From an uncultured Gammaproteobacteria bacterium (GTDB lineage Bacteria > Pseudomonadota > Gammaproteobacteria > Pseudomonadales > Pseudohongiellaceae), in assembly GCA_903837345.1 (NCBI GenBank), contig CAILUG010000054.1, positions 1 through 64,000 of the forward strand: a DNA stretch of 64,000 nucleotides, in the 5' to 3' direction. This document shows positions 8,685-17,761 of the stretch, in pieces. Numbering within the stretch: the stretch's first letter is position 1; each line of letters begins with the position of its first letter. Under the pieces are notes generated by a model. That model was not told the DNA's origin and did no database searches. It saw only the letters and a list, made by a program, of their open reading frames with translations. A program made the position numbers and the translations under genes.

Positions 8685-9521
8685 ATGATAAAAATCGACC
8701 GTCGTGAATTCATAACTGCATTGGGCGGCATTGCTGCTGTCAACCTGTTGAGCCATGAAGCGCGCGCCGATGCGCTTGAACACTACATGGAGCAGAAGCT
8801 CCATGCACAGACAGAAGGCAAAGCTGCCGATGGCAGTAGTGGTGACTTTCCCTCCGCCGCCCAGGTCAATGCACAAATCACCAGTCGCCATTACCGGCGC
8901 GGCGTGGGTGGGCTATTCATCACCAACAATCCGGCCGAAAAAGTCGCGATGCTGCCCGCCATGCCTGCCAAACCCAAACTGCTGGATTTTTACGAACTGC
9001 GGTTTGCCCGCACCCGCAATCATTGCTTCCAGAGCGCCAACAAGGCCATGCAGCGCGGTGCGGCCGAAGAAATCGTGCTGGCCTGTCTGCTGCATGATGT
9101 GTCACAGGAATTGATCAGGGTGGATCACGGCTACTATGGGGCCCAGCTGTTTGAACCCTATGTGCCGGAACTCACTGCCTGGGCCATTCGTTACCACCAG
9201 CCACTGCGTTTCTTTGCCGATGAAAAAGCCGGTTATACCTATCCCGATTTGTATCGCAGCATTTACGGCTATGACTATGTGCCACCACCGCATGTACAGG
9301 CGGCCTATGAAGCCGCGAAAAAACACAAATGGTATTACGCTGCGCGTGAAGTGACGGTGAGTGATCTTTATGCGTTTGATCCCAACGCCAAGGTCAACAT
9401 CGACCCGTTCGTGAATCTGGTTGCCAAGCACTTCAAGCAGCCGGCAGAAGGACTTGGCTATGACAACAGCCCTTCGGCCCACATGTGGCGTTCGCTGATT
9501 TATCCGGATTCACCGCTATAG
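8685..9521 (+). CDS. Tat-exported HD-domain protein
   Basis: This protein has 278 residues. The N-terminus DRREFITALGG followed by a short hydrophobic run and ARA is a twin-arginine signal. The body contains an HD-type metal site: His113 in RNHCFQSANK, the His137-Asp138 pair in LLHDVSQ, His148 in DHGYYGAQ and His171 in AIRYHQPL. HD proteins are phosphohydrolases, or mixed-valence di-iron oxygenases such as inositol oxygenase and PhnZ. Export through Tat would fit a metal-loaded, folded enzyme. The C-terminal 90 residues are rich in Tyr and Pro. The substrate is unknown. AGGGGA lies upstream of ATG 8685. Confidence 0.72.
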   Translation: MIKIDRREFITALGGIAAVNLLSHEARADALEHYMEQKLHAQTEGKAADGSSGDFPSAAQVNAQITSRHYRRGVGGLFITNNPAEKVAMLPAMPAKPKLLDFYELRFARTRNHCFQSANKAMQRGAAEEIVLACLLHDVSQELIRVDHGYYGAQLFEPYVPELTAWAIRYHQPLRFFADEKAGYTYPDLYRSIYGYDYVPPPHVQAAYEAAKKHKWYYAAREVTVSDLYAFDPNAKVNIDPFVNLVAKHFKQPAEGLGYDNSPSAHMWRSLIYPDSPL

Positions 9522-9536
9522 GGCAGGCTGCACGTA

Positions 9537-10175
9537 TTAGTCGAGTTTTTTCAGTGGCGCGGACAACCAGCTGCGTTCATTGGCAACTGATACAGCGAGA
9601 CGGGTGACTTTGCCGATAACGCGATCCTTGTTTACAAAGCCGAAATAACGCGAGTCTTCACTGTTATTCCTGAAATCCCCCATCACAAAATAGGAATCCG
9701 CAGGCACCGTCAACTCCTCATCGATTTCACGCAGCACCAGGCGCTGATCCACCTGGATCTCGTGGCTGTGCTCTCCCAACTGTTCGGTAGCCCGCAATAT
9801 TCCTGTGCGCTCGCCACGATCAGTAATCTGCAGTGGCACTGGCTTGCCATTGATGACCAGTTGCAGGTCATTCATGCGAATGCGATCGCCCGGCAAGCCG
9901 ACCACCCGTTTCACATAGGTTTCAGTCTTGCCTGGCGGTGTGAGAGTCACAATATCGCCACGCTCCGGCTGGTGGTATTGCGCAATGCGACCTTCAGTGA
10001 AAGGCACATTGGGGCCGAGCAGGGTTTTGTTGATCAGCAGCACATCGCCGGGCCAGATGGTCGGCTCCATTGAGCCGCTTGGCACCGGGCTCCAATCGGC
10101 AATGGCAGTGCGGAAAAACGCCATGCCGAGCAGAATCAGGATAATGGCGCGATTGTCATTGAAAAATTTACGCAT
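9537..10175 (-). CDS. lepB: Signal peptidase I (short form)
   Basis: This 212-residue membrane serine protease removes signal peptides on the periplasmic side. It has one transmembrane helix (about 10-26), the catalytic serine at Ser35 in PSGSMEPT, the general-base lysine at about Lys89 in TYVKRVVGLPGDRI and the box E sequence GDFRNNSEDSR. E. coli LepB has 324 residues and two transmembrane helices, so this is a short variant. It may be a second enzyme rather than the main housekeeping one. It is a single gene, convergent with the HD protein gene. Confidence 0.9.
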   Translation of the reverse strand: MRKFFNDNRAIILILLGMAFFRTAIADWSPVPSGSMEPTIWPGDVLLINKTLLGPNVPFTEGRIAQYHQPERGDIVTLTPPGKTETYVKRVVGLPGDRIRMNDLQLVINGKPVPLQITDRGERTGILRATEQLGEHSHEIQVDQRLVLREIDEELTVPADSYFVMGDFRNNSEDSRYFGFVNKDRVIGKVTRLAVSVANERSWLSAPLKKLD

Positions 10176-10319
10176 GGACGCATAACCCTGTGCATGTTGG
10201 TCACACGGTTTTGACCAGCACTATCAAGGAAAGTTCCGGCACCAGACCAATTGAATGCAGGAAGCTTTGCTTGCAGCCCACCACCACCATATCGGACACC
10301 ATGCAGCTATAATCCATAA

Positions 10320-10649
10320 ATGTATACAATCTACGATCTCATGCTGCTGATGCCGTTTGTGCTGGCGGCCATGTACTGGTGGCGTACCAGCCAGCAGAAG
10401 AGCATTGCACTGGACACTGCCCGCAGGTATTGCCGCGAGCGTGACCTGCAATTGCTCGATGAATCACTGGTGTTTCTCAAATTCAGGCTGGAGCGCAATC
10501 TGCACCAGCAGCGTTTTCTTTGCCGCGTGTACGAATTTGAATTCTGCCCTGACGGCAACATGCGCAAGACCGGCGAAATCGTATTGACCGGTTACCGGGT
10601 GCTGAGAGTGATCCTGCAAAGCGATGTACTCGATATCACCCAGTACTAG
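10320..10649 (+). CDS. DUF3301 family protein
   Basis: This is a 109-residue protein with an N-terminal membrane segment (IYDLMLLMPFVLAAMYWW) and a small cytoplasmic domain. The domain contains the family hallmark ARRYCRERDLQLLDESLVFL and the FEFCPDGNMRKTGEIVLTG strand pair. The family is restricted mostly to Gammaproteobacteria and is uncharacterised. Its TAG overlaps the stop of the convergent transferase gene (CTAG). Confidence 0.85.
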   Translation: MYTIYDLMLLMPFVLAAMYWWRTSQQKSIALDTARRYCRERDLQLLDESLVFLKFRLERNLHQQRFLCRVYEFEFCPDGNMRKTGEIVLTGYRVLRVILQSDVLDITQY

Positions 10650-11263
10650 GCTGGTTTCGGGATAAGTGCATCATCCATTTCACTGGCGCGCAGGCGTGCC
10701 GGCCGATTGCTGATGCGGGCGAAATAATCCCTGAATTCGGTCCGGTCCGGCAGTGTTTTGAATTGCAAGCCGTAGCCAACCTGCGAGCCGACATAGACAT
10801 CAGCTGCAGTGAACTTGTCTCCGGCTACGTAGGTATGGGCACTCACTGCATTGGCAAGTGTTTCCACTACCAGCTCGAAACTGCCATAACCAACCATGCG
10901 TTGTTGTTCAGGCTTGATAACGAGGCCCAGCATCTGATTGGTGATGGCTGATTCGACCGGTCCGGCCGCGAAAAACATCCAGCGATAATAATCCTGTCGT
11001 TCTGCCGGTGGCGGCACCAATCCTGCAGCGGGAAATATTTCGGCCAGATAGGCAATGATCGCCGCTGTTTCTGTAATTACCCTGCCCTTGTGTTTCAGGG
11101 CAGGCACTTTGCCCATTGGATTGATATCAGTATAAGGCGCGGCTTTCATCGCCGGGCCGTAAGGCACTATTTCAGTCTGGTACGGCACTGCGCATTCTTC
11201 CAGCATCCAGCGCACAATGCGGCCCCGGCTTTGCGGATTTGTAAAAAAAACCAGTTCAGACAT
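10646..11263 (-). CDS. Glutathione S-transferase (GstA-like)
   Basis: This protein has 205 residues. The N-terminal thioredoxin fold starts MSELVFFTNPQSRGRIVRWM, with the NPQSRGR glutathione-site motif of this subfamily. The conserved MGKVPALKHKGRVITETAAI region with cis-Pro and Glu-Thr contacts follows, then a helical C-domain (KFTAADVYVGSQVGYG). ATG 11263 has GGAG eight bases upstream. An earlier in-frame start would overlap the permease gene and lacks family sequence. It is co-directional with the AI-2E family gene, 23 bases behind it. Confidence 0.87.
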   Translation of the reverse strand: MSELVFFTNPQSRGRIVRWMLEECAVPYQTEIVPYGPAMKAAPYTDINPMGKVPALKHKGRVITETAAIIAYLAEIFPAAGLVPPPAERQDYYRWMFFAAGPVESAITNQMLGLVIKPEQQRMVGYGSFELVVETLANAVSAHTYVAGDKFTAADVYVGSQVGYGLQFKTLPDRTEFRDYFARISNRPARLRASEMDDALIPKPA

Positions 11264-11286
11264 GGTGATTTCTCCAGGGTGTTTGT

Positions 11287-12444
11287 TCAACCGTTGCTGG
11301 CAACATCCGTTTCCGGCTTTATCTCAACAATGGCTTCAACCAGATAGTGCTCGCGGTACATCGATATGAATGCCATCAAAACTGCAATCAGGATAGGGCC
11401 GACTATCAGCCCGGTAAATCCGTAAACGTTGACGCCTCCCAGCATGCCGCAGAACACCAGCAGCACCGGCATGCCTGCCCCCTTGCCGATGAATATGGCC
11501 TTGATGACATTGTCACTGAGGCTGATCGGGATCAGGCCCCACAACATCACAAAGATGCCCCAGGCTTCCGACTCCGTCATCATGAACAGCCCCAGCGGCA
11601 GCCAGATAATGGCTGCACCTACAACCGGAATCATGCCGGCCAATCCCGTCAACACCCCGAACAATACCGCCAGTGGCACACCAGCGATCAGATAGCCGAC
11701 GATGGCCAGCACTCCTTGCGCCACCGAAGTCAGCAGGGCCCCGCGGATCACTGCGGTGACGGTAAGATAGATTCGCATCGCTACCGATTCAGTCTGTTCA
11801 CGCCGCATCGGAATGATCGAAAACAGCCATTGCAGAAAACGCTCACCATCGCAAAAACAGAAAAACATCAATACCACAATCAGGGTCAGGTTGATTATGG
11901 CGAGCAGGATATTGCGGGCAGTGGCGGCTCCCAGATCTGTCAACTTCAGACTGAGCGCATCGGTATTTTTCAGCAGAAATTGCTGCGGATCGAACTGCGC
12001 CAGCGCCGGATTGCTAAGCAGATAGCTGCGCAATTGGGTCCAATTGGTTTGCATCCAGTCCGGCAGCAAGGTAAGCATATTGCCGTGGGCTCTGGTATTC
12101 AGATCGGATATCCAGTGACTGACAGTCGGATAAAGCTGGGCTGATTGTGCAATCATCACCCAGAACAACGCCAGCACAGGCAGCAGCACCAGCAACAACA
12201 CGCCGGTGGTAAACAACAATGCGGCTCCGGTATTGCGCCGCGGCATCCGCTTTTGCAACTTCCGGTAGGCAGGCCAGAACACCAGCGTCAACGACACCGC
12301 CCAGATGATTACATTGGCAAACAGCGAAAGGATCAGCAGCAACTGATACAGCAGAAAGGCAAACACGCCAAAGAAAAACCACCGGAACAGGCGCAGCTTT
12401 TCGGCGTTGTCTGCCGGTGGATTTGATGGTTCTTGCTCATTCAT
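11287..12444 (-). CDS. AI-2E family transporter (PerM/YdiK-like permease)
   Basis: This is an inner-membrane protein of about 385 residues with roughly eight hydrophobic helices. The typical arrangement is present: an N-terminal helix pair, a long soluble insert (about 80-150), then a C-terminal bundle with GVPLAVLFGVLTGLAGMIPV and GVNVYGFTGLIVGPILIA. Both are signatures of this superfamily. Members export autoinducer-2 or act as Na+/H+ antiporters; many are uncharacterised. The start was set at MNEQEPSN (12444) because AAGGAA lies seven bases upstream. Confidence 0.87.
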   Translation of the reverse strand: MNEQEPSNPPADNAEKLRLFRWFFFGVFAFLLYQLLLILSLFANVIIWAVSLTLVFWPAYRKLQKRMPRRNTGAALLFTTGVLLLVLLPVLALFWVMIAQSAQLYPTVSHWISDLNTRAHGNMLTLLPDWMQTNWTQLRSYLLSNPALAQFDPQQFLLKNTDALSLKLTDLGAATARNILLAIINLTLIVVLMFFCFCDGERFLQWLFSIIPMRREQTESVAMRIYLTVTAVIRGALLTSVAQGVLAIVGYLIAGVPLAVLFGVLTGLAGMIPVVGAAIIWLPLGLFMMTESEAWGIFVMLWGLIPISLSDNVIKAIFIGKGAGMPVLLVFCGMLGGVNVYGFTGLIVGPILIAVLMAFISMYREHYLVEAIVEIKPETDVASNG

Positions 12445-12524
12445 GGCCGGTTCCTTCGCGGTAGGAAGCAGCATGAGTATAGCTGAGCGCACCTGTTACG
12501 TAAGTATCAAGTGCGTATTGCGGG

Positions 12525-13958
12525 CTATTGCGCCGGCTTTTCCCAACCACCACCAAGAGACTGATACAGGCCCACTGCCGCATTAAGCTGCAAGAGTTTG
12601 CTGTCGAGCCAGGAATTGCGGGCAGTAAACAAGGTGTTCTGGGTTTGCAGCATGGTCTGGTAATCAGTTACCCCTTCGGTATAGCGGGCCTTGGCTTCAC
12701 GGAACGACTCTTCAGCTGCATTGAGATTGTTGAATGCCGTGATGTTCTGGGCTTCCAGCAACTGGATATTGCTCAGAGATACTTCCACATCATTGAAAGC
12801 TGCGAGTACCGCCTTCCGATAACTGGCCAGGTTGTTTTCCATGGTTATTCTGGCCTGATCGATATTGCGGAAACGCTGGCCGTTATCGAGCAGGGTTTCC
12901 ACCAGATTGGCGCTGATGGTGATTGTACTGGCGGGTGAGGACACCAGATTGCTCAGCGAAGTACTGCTGGCACTGGCATTGCCGGTGAGACTGATCTGGG
13001 GAAACAGACTGTTATGCACAATGGTGAGATTGGCATTGGAACTCTTGAGCGTCGATTCAGCCAGCACCAGGTCAGGCCGGCGCCGCAACAAATCCGATGG
13101 AATGCCCGGCTGGACAGCGGGCACCTTGATGTCGAGCAGGCTCTTGCCCTTGATGTCAAAGCCCTGCACGTTATGCCCCTGCAACAATGCCAGTGCTGCA
13201 CGCGCCGACAAATCATTCTGCTGCAGGGTACGCAAGCTGTTGCGCGCGTTTTCTATGGTGATCTGCTGCTGCAAAGCTTCAATCTGCACTGCCACTCCGG
13301 CATCTACGCGTGCCTGCGCAATGGCGCCGATGGCTTCAGCATTGGCGAGGTTCTGCTGTGCAGCCACGACCTTGTCGCGGGTCAGCAACAACTGGAAATA
13401 CGTGGAAGCGGTGGTTCCCAGCGTTGTCAGAGCCAGACTCTCAGCCTGCGCAATCCGACCACTGTAATCTGACAGCGCCTTGTCGTAGGTGGCAGGCTTG
13501 CTGAGGATGTCGTTGTAGGTGAATCCGGCAGCCACGGTAAACGGCACGTTGGTGCCGGTGGAGGTGGAACCGAGTATCGGTGTCTTGTGGGTTTGGGTAG
13601 AGGTGGCGCCGGTGCCGATGGTGACGGTCGGCGTGGGCAGCAAATTGTAGCCGGCTTCCCGCAGACTGATCTGGGCCGAGTCCAGATTGCGTTTGACGTT
13701 GGCCAGATCCAGATTACTGGTTTGCACGTTGCTGATCAGCGTAGTCAGCTCCGTATCTTCAAAATTGTTCCACCAATCCTTTTTCGGCCACATTGGTGCA
13801 TTGGCAGTTACTGGACCTTCCCAACCTGCCGGTACATCAGTAGCGGGCAGCGGGGGGAGCTTGCTGACACAGCCGCCCAGCATGACTGCCATCGCCAACG
13901 CAGTCAGGTGCGGGAATTTCACAACAGGATTCTTGAGTTCAACTTTTTTCATAATCAA
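12525..13958 (-). CDS. Outer membrane factor lipoprotein (NodT/OprM family) of the MacAB exporter
   Basis: This is a TolC-type outer-membrane channel of 477 residues. The signal peptide ends in the lipobox LGGC, so it is a lipoprotein. Two outer-membrane-efflux repeats follow. The first contains DLANVKRNLDSAQISLREAG and the second NANLTIVHNSLFPQISLTG. The PSDLLRRRPDLVLAE block between them is the hallmark of the NodT subfamily. Its ATG overlaps the macB stop (four bases), and macA lies upstream. The operon therefore encodes adaptor, ABC pump and exit duct together, whereas E. coli MacAB borrows TolC. Confidence 0.9.
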   Translation of the reverse strand: MIMKKVELKNPVVKFPHLTALAMAVMLGGCVSKLPPLPATDVPAGWEGPVTANAPMWPKKDWWNNFEDTELTTLISNVQTSNLDLANVKRNLDSAQISLREAGYNLLPTPTVTIGTGATSTQTHKTPILGSTSTGTNVPFTVAAGFTYNDILSKPATYDKALSDYSGRIAQAESLALTTLGTTASTYFQLLLTRDKVVAAQQNLANAEAIGAIAQARVDAGVAVQIEALQQQITIENARNSLRTLQQNDLSARAALALLQGHNVQGFDIKGKSLLDIKVPAVQPGIPSDLLRRRPDLVLAESTLKSSNANLTIVHNSLFPQISLTGNASASSTSLSNLVSSPASTITISANLVETLLDNGQRFRNIDQARITMENNLASYRKAVLAAFNDVEVSLSNIQLLEAQNITAFNNLNAAEESFREAKARYTEGVTDYQTMLQTQNTLFTARNSWLDSKLLQLNAAVGLYQSLGGGWEKPAQ

Positions 13959-15913
13959 TCGTTCGCCAACGCTACTACCGGATCAAGCCGCGACGCTTTG
14001 CGTGCAGGGGCAAAACCGAAAATCAGGCCGGTTGCAGCGGCACAAGAAAAAGAAAGCAGGATGGGTTGGAGGGAGAAATGCACAGGTGTACCCAAGGCAG
14101 AAACCACAAAACCGCCAGCGATTCCCAAAACAACACCGAGCACGCCACCCACACCGGTGACTACGATAGCCTCGGACAGGAACTGGCTGAGGATGTCGAA
14201 TTGGCGCGCCCCTGTTGCCATGCGGATGCCGATTTCCCGTGTACGTTCGGTGACCGACACCAGCATGATGTTCATAACCCCGATACCACCCACCAACAGT
14301 GATATGGCGGCGATTATGCCAAACATGAGAGTGAGCGTCTTGGTGGTGGACTGCAGCGTGTCGAGCATTTCCGAGGCGTTGAAAATACGGAAATCCTGCG
14401 AACCATGGCGAGCCACCATGAACTGGATCAGGTCACGCTGGGTCTGTTCGATTTTATCCACGTTGGCCGCATAGACACCGATGCTACGCGCGAACTTCTG
14501 CCCCATCAGTCGCAGCGAGCCGGTCTTGAACGGAATATAGACGACATCGTCCTGATCCTGGCCATTGGCAGAAGACCCTTTTTTGGTGAGTACCCCGATG
14601 ACCTGGAACGGAATGTTGCTGATCAGAATGTACTCACCCAACGGATTGATGCCATCGGGGAACAGTTTATCCAGCACAGTGGCACCCACTATCGCCACTG
14701 AAGTGTATTTGGCGTTGTCTTCCTCATTGAAAAACACACCCTGCGCCAGTGGCCAGTTACGCAGTACCGGCAAGGCAGAACCAGTAGCAGTCACTTGAGT
14801 CGAATAGTCCTGCTTCTTGTAACGAACTGTGTAGTTGCCCTGTTGTTCCGGCAAGGTGCCCAGCACATTGGCTACGTTGTCGGCGATGGCAGTGGCATCA
14901 TCAAAGGTCAATGTAGAAGGCATGTTGCGCCGCTGGGCCTCGTTCCTGGCAGGGTTCAGGTTCAACGTGTTGGTACCGATCGAGCTGAGCCGGTCCACAA
15001 TCTGTTGTTGTCCACCCTCGCCTACCGCCAGAATCACTACTACCATCATAATCCCTATGACTATCCCGAGCAGGGTCAGGAAGGTACGGAACCGGTTCTC
15101 CTTCAGTGAACGCATTGCCATGCGCACCGCTTCGCCGATACTTCCCAACGAGGAAGATTGCGTCCGGCTGAGAAACAGGTCGCGCAACTTGTCATTGTTT
15201 TTGGGGTCCACTGCGGCAAGCGCAGTTCCAGTGTCATTAATCACTGCACCATCACGGAATTCGATTGTGCGGTCGGCATTCTGCGCAACTTTGGAATCGT
15301 GGGTGATGATGATGACAGTGTGTCCGTCTCGTGAAAGTTTTTTCAGCAAGGCCAGTACTTCCACGCCACTCTGGGAATCAAGTGCCCCGGTGGGTTCATC
15401 AGCGAGGATGATCTTGCCTCCGTTCATCAGCGCACGCGCTATTGACACTCGCTGCTGCTGCCCGCCTGACAACTGGGTGGGCCGGTGATCCATACGTTCA
15501 CCGAGTCCGAGTGTGGTCAGCAAGGCTTCCGCCCGCAGGTGCCGTTGATCGGCAGTTTTGCCGGCATAGATGGCGGGAATTTCCACATTCTCCAGCGCGG
15601 TAGAAGCTCCCAGCAAGTTATAACTCTGGAATACGAAACCAAAGGCCTCGCGTCGCAGCCAGGCCAGATCATCGGAATCAAAACTGTTGATGTTGCGACC
15701 GGCAAACAGATAGGTACCAGAGGTGGGACGATCAAGGCAACCCAGCAGATTCATCAACGTCGACTTGCCGGAGCCGGACTGGCCCATGATGGCAACAAAT
15801 TCGCCGGAATAGATCTTCAGATCGATCCCGCGCAGCGCGTTCACTTCAACACCGCCGCCCGTGATAAAGGTACGGCGGATATCGCGCATTTCAATTAGTG
15901 GTATTGCTTCCAC
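13955..15913 (-). CDS. macB: MacB-type ABC exporter, fused ATPase and permease
   Basis: This protein has 652 residues. The N-terminal ABC ATPase (about 1-230) shows Walker A GQSGSGKST, signature LSGGQQQRV and Walker B ILADEPTGALD. A first transmembrane helix follows near residue 280, then a periplasmic MacB core domain (about 300-510). Three C-terminal helices with the FtsX-type sequence GGIGVMNIMLVSVTERTREI complete it. MacB is a mechanotransmitter that drives periplasmic substrates (macrolides, toxins, lipopeptides, siderophores) through the outer membrane duct. It lies two bases after macA and overlaps the duct gene. Confidence 0.95.
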   Translation of the reverse strand: MEAIPLIEMRDIRRTFITGGGVEVNALRGIDLKIYSGEFVAIMGQSGSGKSTLMNLLGCLDRPTSGTYLFAGRNINSFDSDDLAWLRREAFGFVFQSYNLLGASTALENVEIPAIYAGKTADQRHLRAEALLTTLGLGERMDHRPTQLSGGQQQRVSIARALMNGGKIILADEPTGALDSQSGVEVLALLKKLSRDGHTVIIITHDSKVAQNADRTIEFRDGAVINDTGTALAAVDPKNNDKLRDLFLSRTQSSSLGSIGEAVRMAMRSLKENRFRTFLTLLGIVIGIMMVVVILAVGEGGQQQIVDRLSSIGTNTLNLNPARNEAQRRNMPSTLTFDDATAIADNVANVLGTLPEQQGNYTVRYKKQDYSTQVTATGSALPVLRNWPLAQGVFFNEEDNAKYTSVAIVGATVLDKLFPDGINPLGEYILISNIPFQVIGVLTKKGSSANGQDQDDVVYIPFKTGSLRLMGQKFARSIGVYAANVDKIEQTQRDLIQFMVARHGSQDFRIFNASEMLDTLQSTTKTLTLMFGIIAAISLLVGGIGVMNIMLVSVTERTREIGIRMATGARQFDILSQFLSEAIVVTGVGGVLGVVLGIAGGFVVSALGTPVHFSLQPILLSFSCAAATGLIFGFAPARKASRLDPVVALAND

Positions 15914-15915
15914 GG

Positions 15916-17358
15916 TCAGAACCGTCCGCCGGGGAAGCCACCGCCACCAGGGAAGCCGCCGCGATTGTTGTTTTGCTGGGTGTTGTTGCCATTGGCCGGA
16001 GGATTGGCCTGGATCACGCCAGCGATTACCTGTTCACCTGCCACCAATCCCGAGATGACTTCCGCCGAAACCCGGCTGGTGACTCCCACCATGATCTGAC
16101 GTTCTTCGCGAGTGCCATCGGGCTTGACCACAGTGACTGAAGCCGGACGCGGCGCATTCGGATTGATGCTGGCCAGACCGCCACCACGACGACCCTGACC
16201 GTTGCCACCACCGAAGCCGGGAGGGCGCCCTTGGCCGGGCACAAAGCCGGGCGGAGGACCACCGGCACCACCAGGACGGAAGCCGCCGGGAGGACCACCA
16301 GCGCCAGCACCTTGCTCTGCCTGTTGTCCAGCAGCAGGTGCACTGTTGGCCGTTCCGCCTGCAGCAGCCACTCTGGCAGCGCCGCCTTTGTCACCAAATT
16401 TGAGGGCACCTACTGCCACTGTCAGCACATCCTGCGCAGAAGCAGTGATGAAATAAACCTGTGCAGTCATTTCCGAAAGCAGCGCGGCATCGGCGTTATC
16501 TACATCAAACAAGGCCGTATAGAGTACGACGTTGTTAGTCACTGTGGGTGTTGGCAGTATCTGGCGCACTTTGGAATACCAACGACGATCGCCACTGCCC
16601 AGTGTCGTGAAGTAGACAGTCATGTTGGGCTTGATGCTGCTGATATCAGCCTCGGAAATCTCGGCTTGTACCGTCATTGTTGCGAGATTCGAAATTCGCA
16701 GGATGGTAGGCGCCATCTGCACTGCATTGAGTGTGTTGCCTTCGATCAGACTGATACTGACTACGGTGCCGGCTACCGGTGCGAAAATTTTGGTGTAGTT
16801 AAGCGTGGTTTCATCACTGGAGAGCGAGGCTCGACTCTGTTCGATCTGCTTCTGCAATTGTTCCAGCGCAGATTGGGCAGACGCCAGGTTGTTGACCGCA
16901 GTGTCATAGTCAAGTTGACTGGTGGCGTTGGCGGCTCGCAACCGCTCCTGCCTCGCAGCAGTGGATTTGGCCAACTCAAGCGCGGCCTTGCGCCCATCTA
17001 TCTGGACTACCTGCGATGCGATGCCGGCGCGGCTTGACTCCACTTTGGATTCCTGCAATTTGGCATCAATTTCGGCCAGCAAATCCCCTTGCTTCACCAC
17101 ATCGCCCACTTGTACATACATCTTTTTCAACTGGCCCGACACCTGCGCGCCCACATCGACAAAACTCAGGGGTTTGAGCGTACCTGATGAAGCGATGGTG
17201 TTTTCGATGGAACCCCTTTCCACTTTCACAAGCAGCGGCTGGTCATCGACCTTCTTTTGTCCGTTCCGGTAAATGAACCAGGCTCCAATGGCGGCCACTA
17301 CCACAACCGCAGCGATCATATAGAGCCTTGTTGATTTGCGACGCGCTAAACTTTGCAT
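15916..17358 (-). CDS. macA: MacA-type periplasmic adaptor with Gly/Pro-rich insert
   Basis: This membrane fusion protein has about 480 residues. It has one N-terminal membrane anchor (about 13-32), a biotinyl-lipoyl half motif (VDVGAQVSGQLKKMYVQVGD), a coiled-coil hairpin (about 95-180), the second lipoyl half (IFAPVAGTVVSISLIEGNTL) and a beta-barrel domain. Between the barrel and the membrane-proximal domain lies a stretch of about 85 residues very rich in Gly, Pro, Ala and Arg (about 335-405), and the C-terminus is also Gly/Asn-rich. These are unusual for MacA. ATG 17358 was preferred to the GTG 18 bases upstream because TGGA lies before it. Confidence 0.92.
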   Translation of the reverse strand: MQSLARRKSTRLYMIAAVVVVAAIGAWFIYRNGQKKVDDQPLLVKVERGSIENTIASSGTLKPLSFVDVGAQVSGQLKKMYVQVGDVVKQGDLLAEIDAKLQESKVESSRAGIASQVVQIDGRKAALELAKSTAARQERLRAANATSQLDYDTAVNNLASAQSALEQLQKQIEQSRASLSSDETTLNYTKIFAPVAGTVVSISLIEGNTLNAVQMAPTILRISNLATMTVQAEISEADISSIKPNMTVYFTTLGSGDRRWYSKVRQILPTPTVTNNVVLYTALFDVDNADAALLSEMTAQVYFITASAQDVLTVAVGALKFGDKGGAARVAAAGGTANSAPAAGQQAEQGAGAGGPPGGFRPGGAGGPPPGFVPGQGRPPGFGGGNGQGRRGGGLASINPNAPRPASVTVVKPDGTREERQIMVGVTSRVSAEVISGLVAGEQVIAGVIQANPPANGNNTQQNNNRGGFPGGGGFPGGRF

Positions 17359-17458
17359 TTGGAAATCCACAAGCACTGTTAAATTAAAGAATGTTCGGGT
17401 AGTTAAACGCCCGAAAGAGCGAACAGTTTACGTGAAAAGATGCAGCAAAAAAGGAATA

Positions 17459-17480
17459 ATGACTGGCAAGTCATTTTTTT
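17459..17480. terminator. Hairpin terminator downstream of the glutaredoxin gene
   Basis: ATGACT, loop GGCA, AGTCAT (17459-17474) is followed by seven T on the plus strand; on the minus strand a T-rich TATTCCTTTTTT follows. It lies between the 3' end of the folD-trpD-grx run and macA and can insulate the two. Confidence 0.5.
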
Positions 17481-17504
17481 GTTTCGTCTGTTCAGCAATC
17501 ACCC

Positions 17505-17753
17505 TCAGGGGGGCGGTAACTGCTTTTTCCGGAACAAGGTGCTGAGTTCGTTATAGCCTCCGATGCTGACATCATTGATGAAAATTTGCGGCACCGTACT
17601 GCGCCCACCCGATCTCTGGCGCATCTCCTGATAGCGTTCCAGGTCATGGGTCACGTCGATTTCCTCGAACTTGTAACCGAGCGTGGTGAGGAGTTGCTTG
17701 GCTGAATGACAATAGCCGCACCAATCCTTCGTATAGATCACAACTGTGGACAT
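17505..17753 (-). CDS. grxC: Glutaredoxin (GrxC type)
   Basis: This small thiol-disulfide oxidoreductase has 82 residues. Its motif is CGYC (in DWCGYCHSAKQLL), whereas classical glutaredoxins have CPYC. The cis-Pro motif STVPQIFIND and the glutathione-site GGYNEL follow. The Pro-to-Gly change in the active site resembles thioredoxin CGPC spacing and may shift the redox potential. ATG 17753 has GAGT seven bases upstream. An in-frame ATG at 17768 overlaps the trpD stop and would add five residues. Confidence 0.9.
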   Translation of the reverse strand: MSTVVIYTKDWCGYCHSAKQLLTTLGYKFEEIDVTHDLERYQEMRQRSGGRSTVPQIFINDVSIGGYNELSTLFRKKQLPPP

Positions 17754-17761
17754 TGAAGTAC

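Noticed and set aside
11347-12144. 265-codon frame opposite the AI-2E permease
   Set aside because: Antisense of a hydrophobic membrane protein gene, with the typical His/Gln/Asp-rich false protein.
16202-16456. Pro/Gly/Ala-rich plus-strand frame within macA
   Set aside because: Mirror of the Gly/Pro-rich MacA insert, which yields a similar false composition on the opposite strand.
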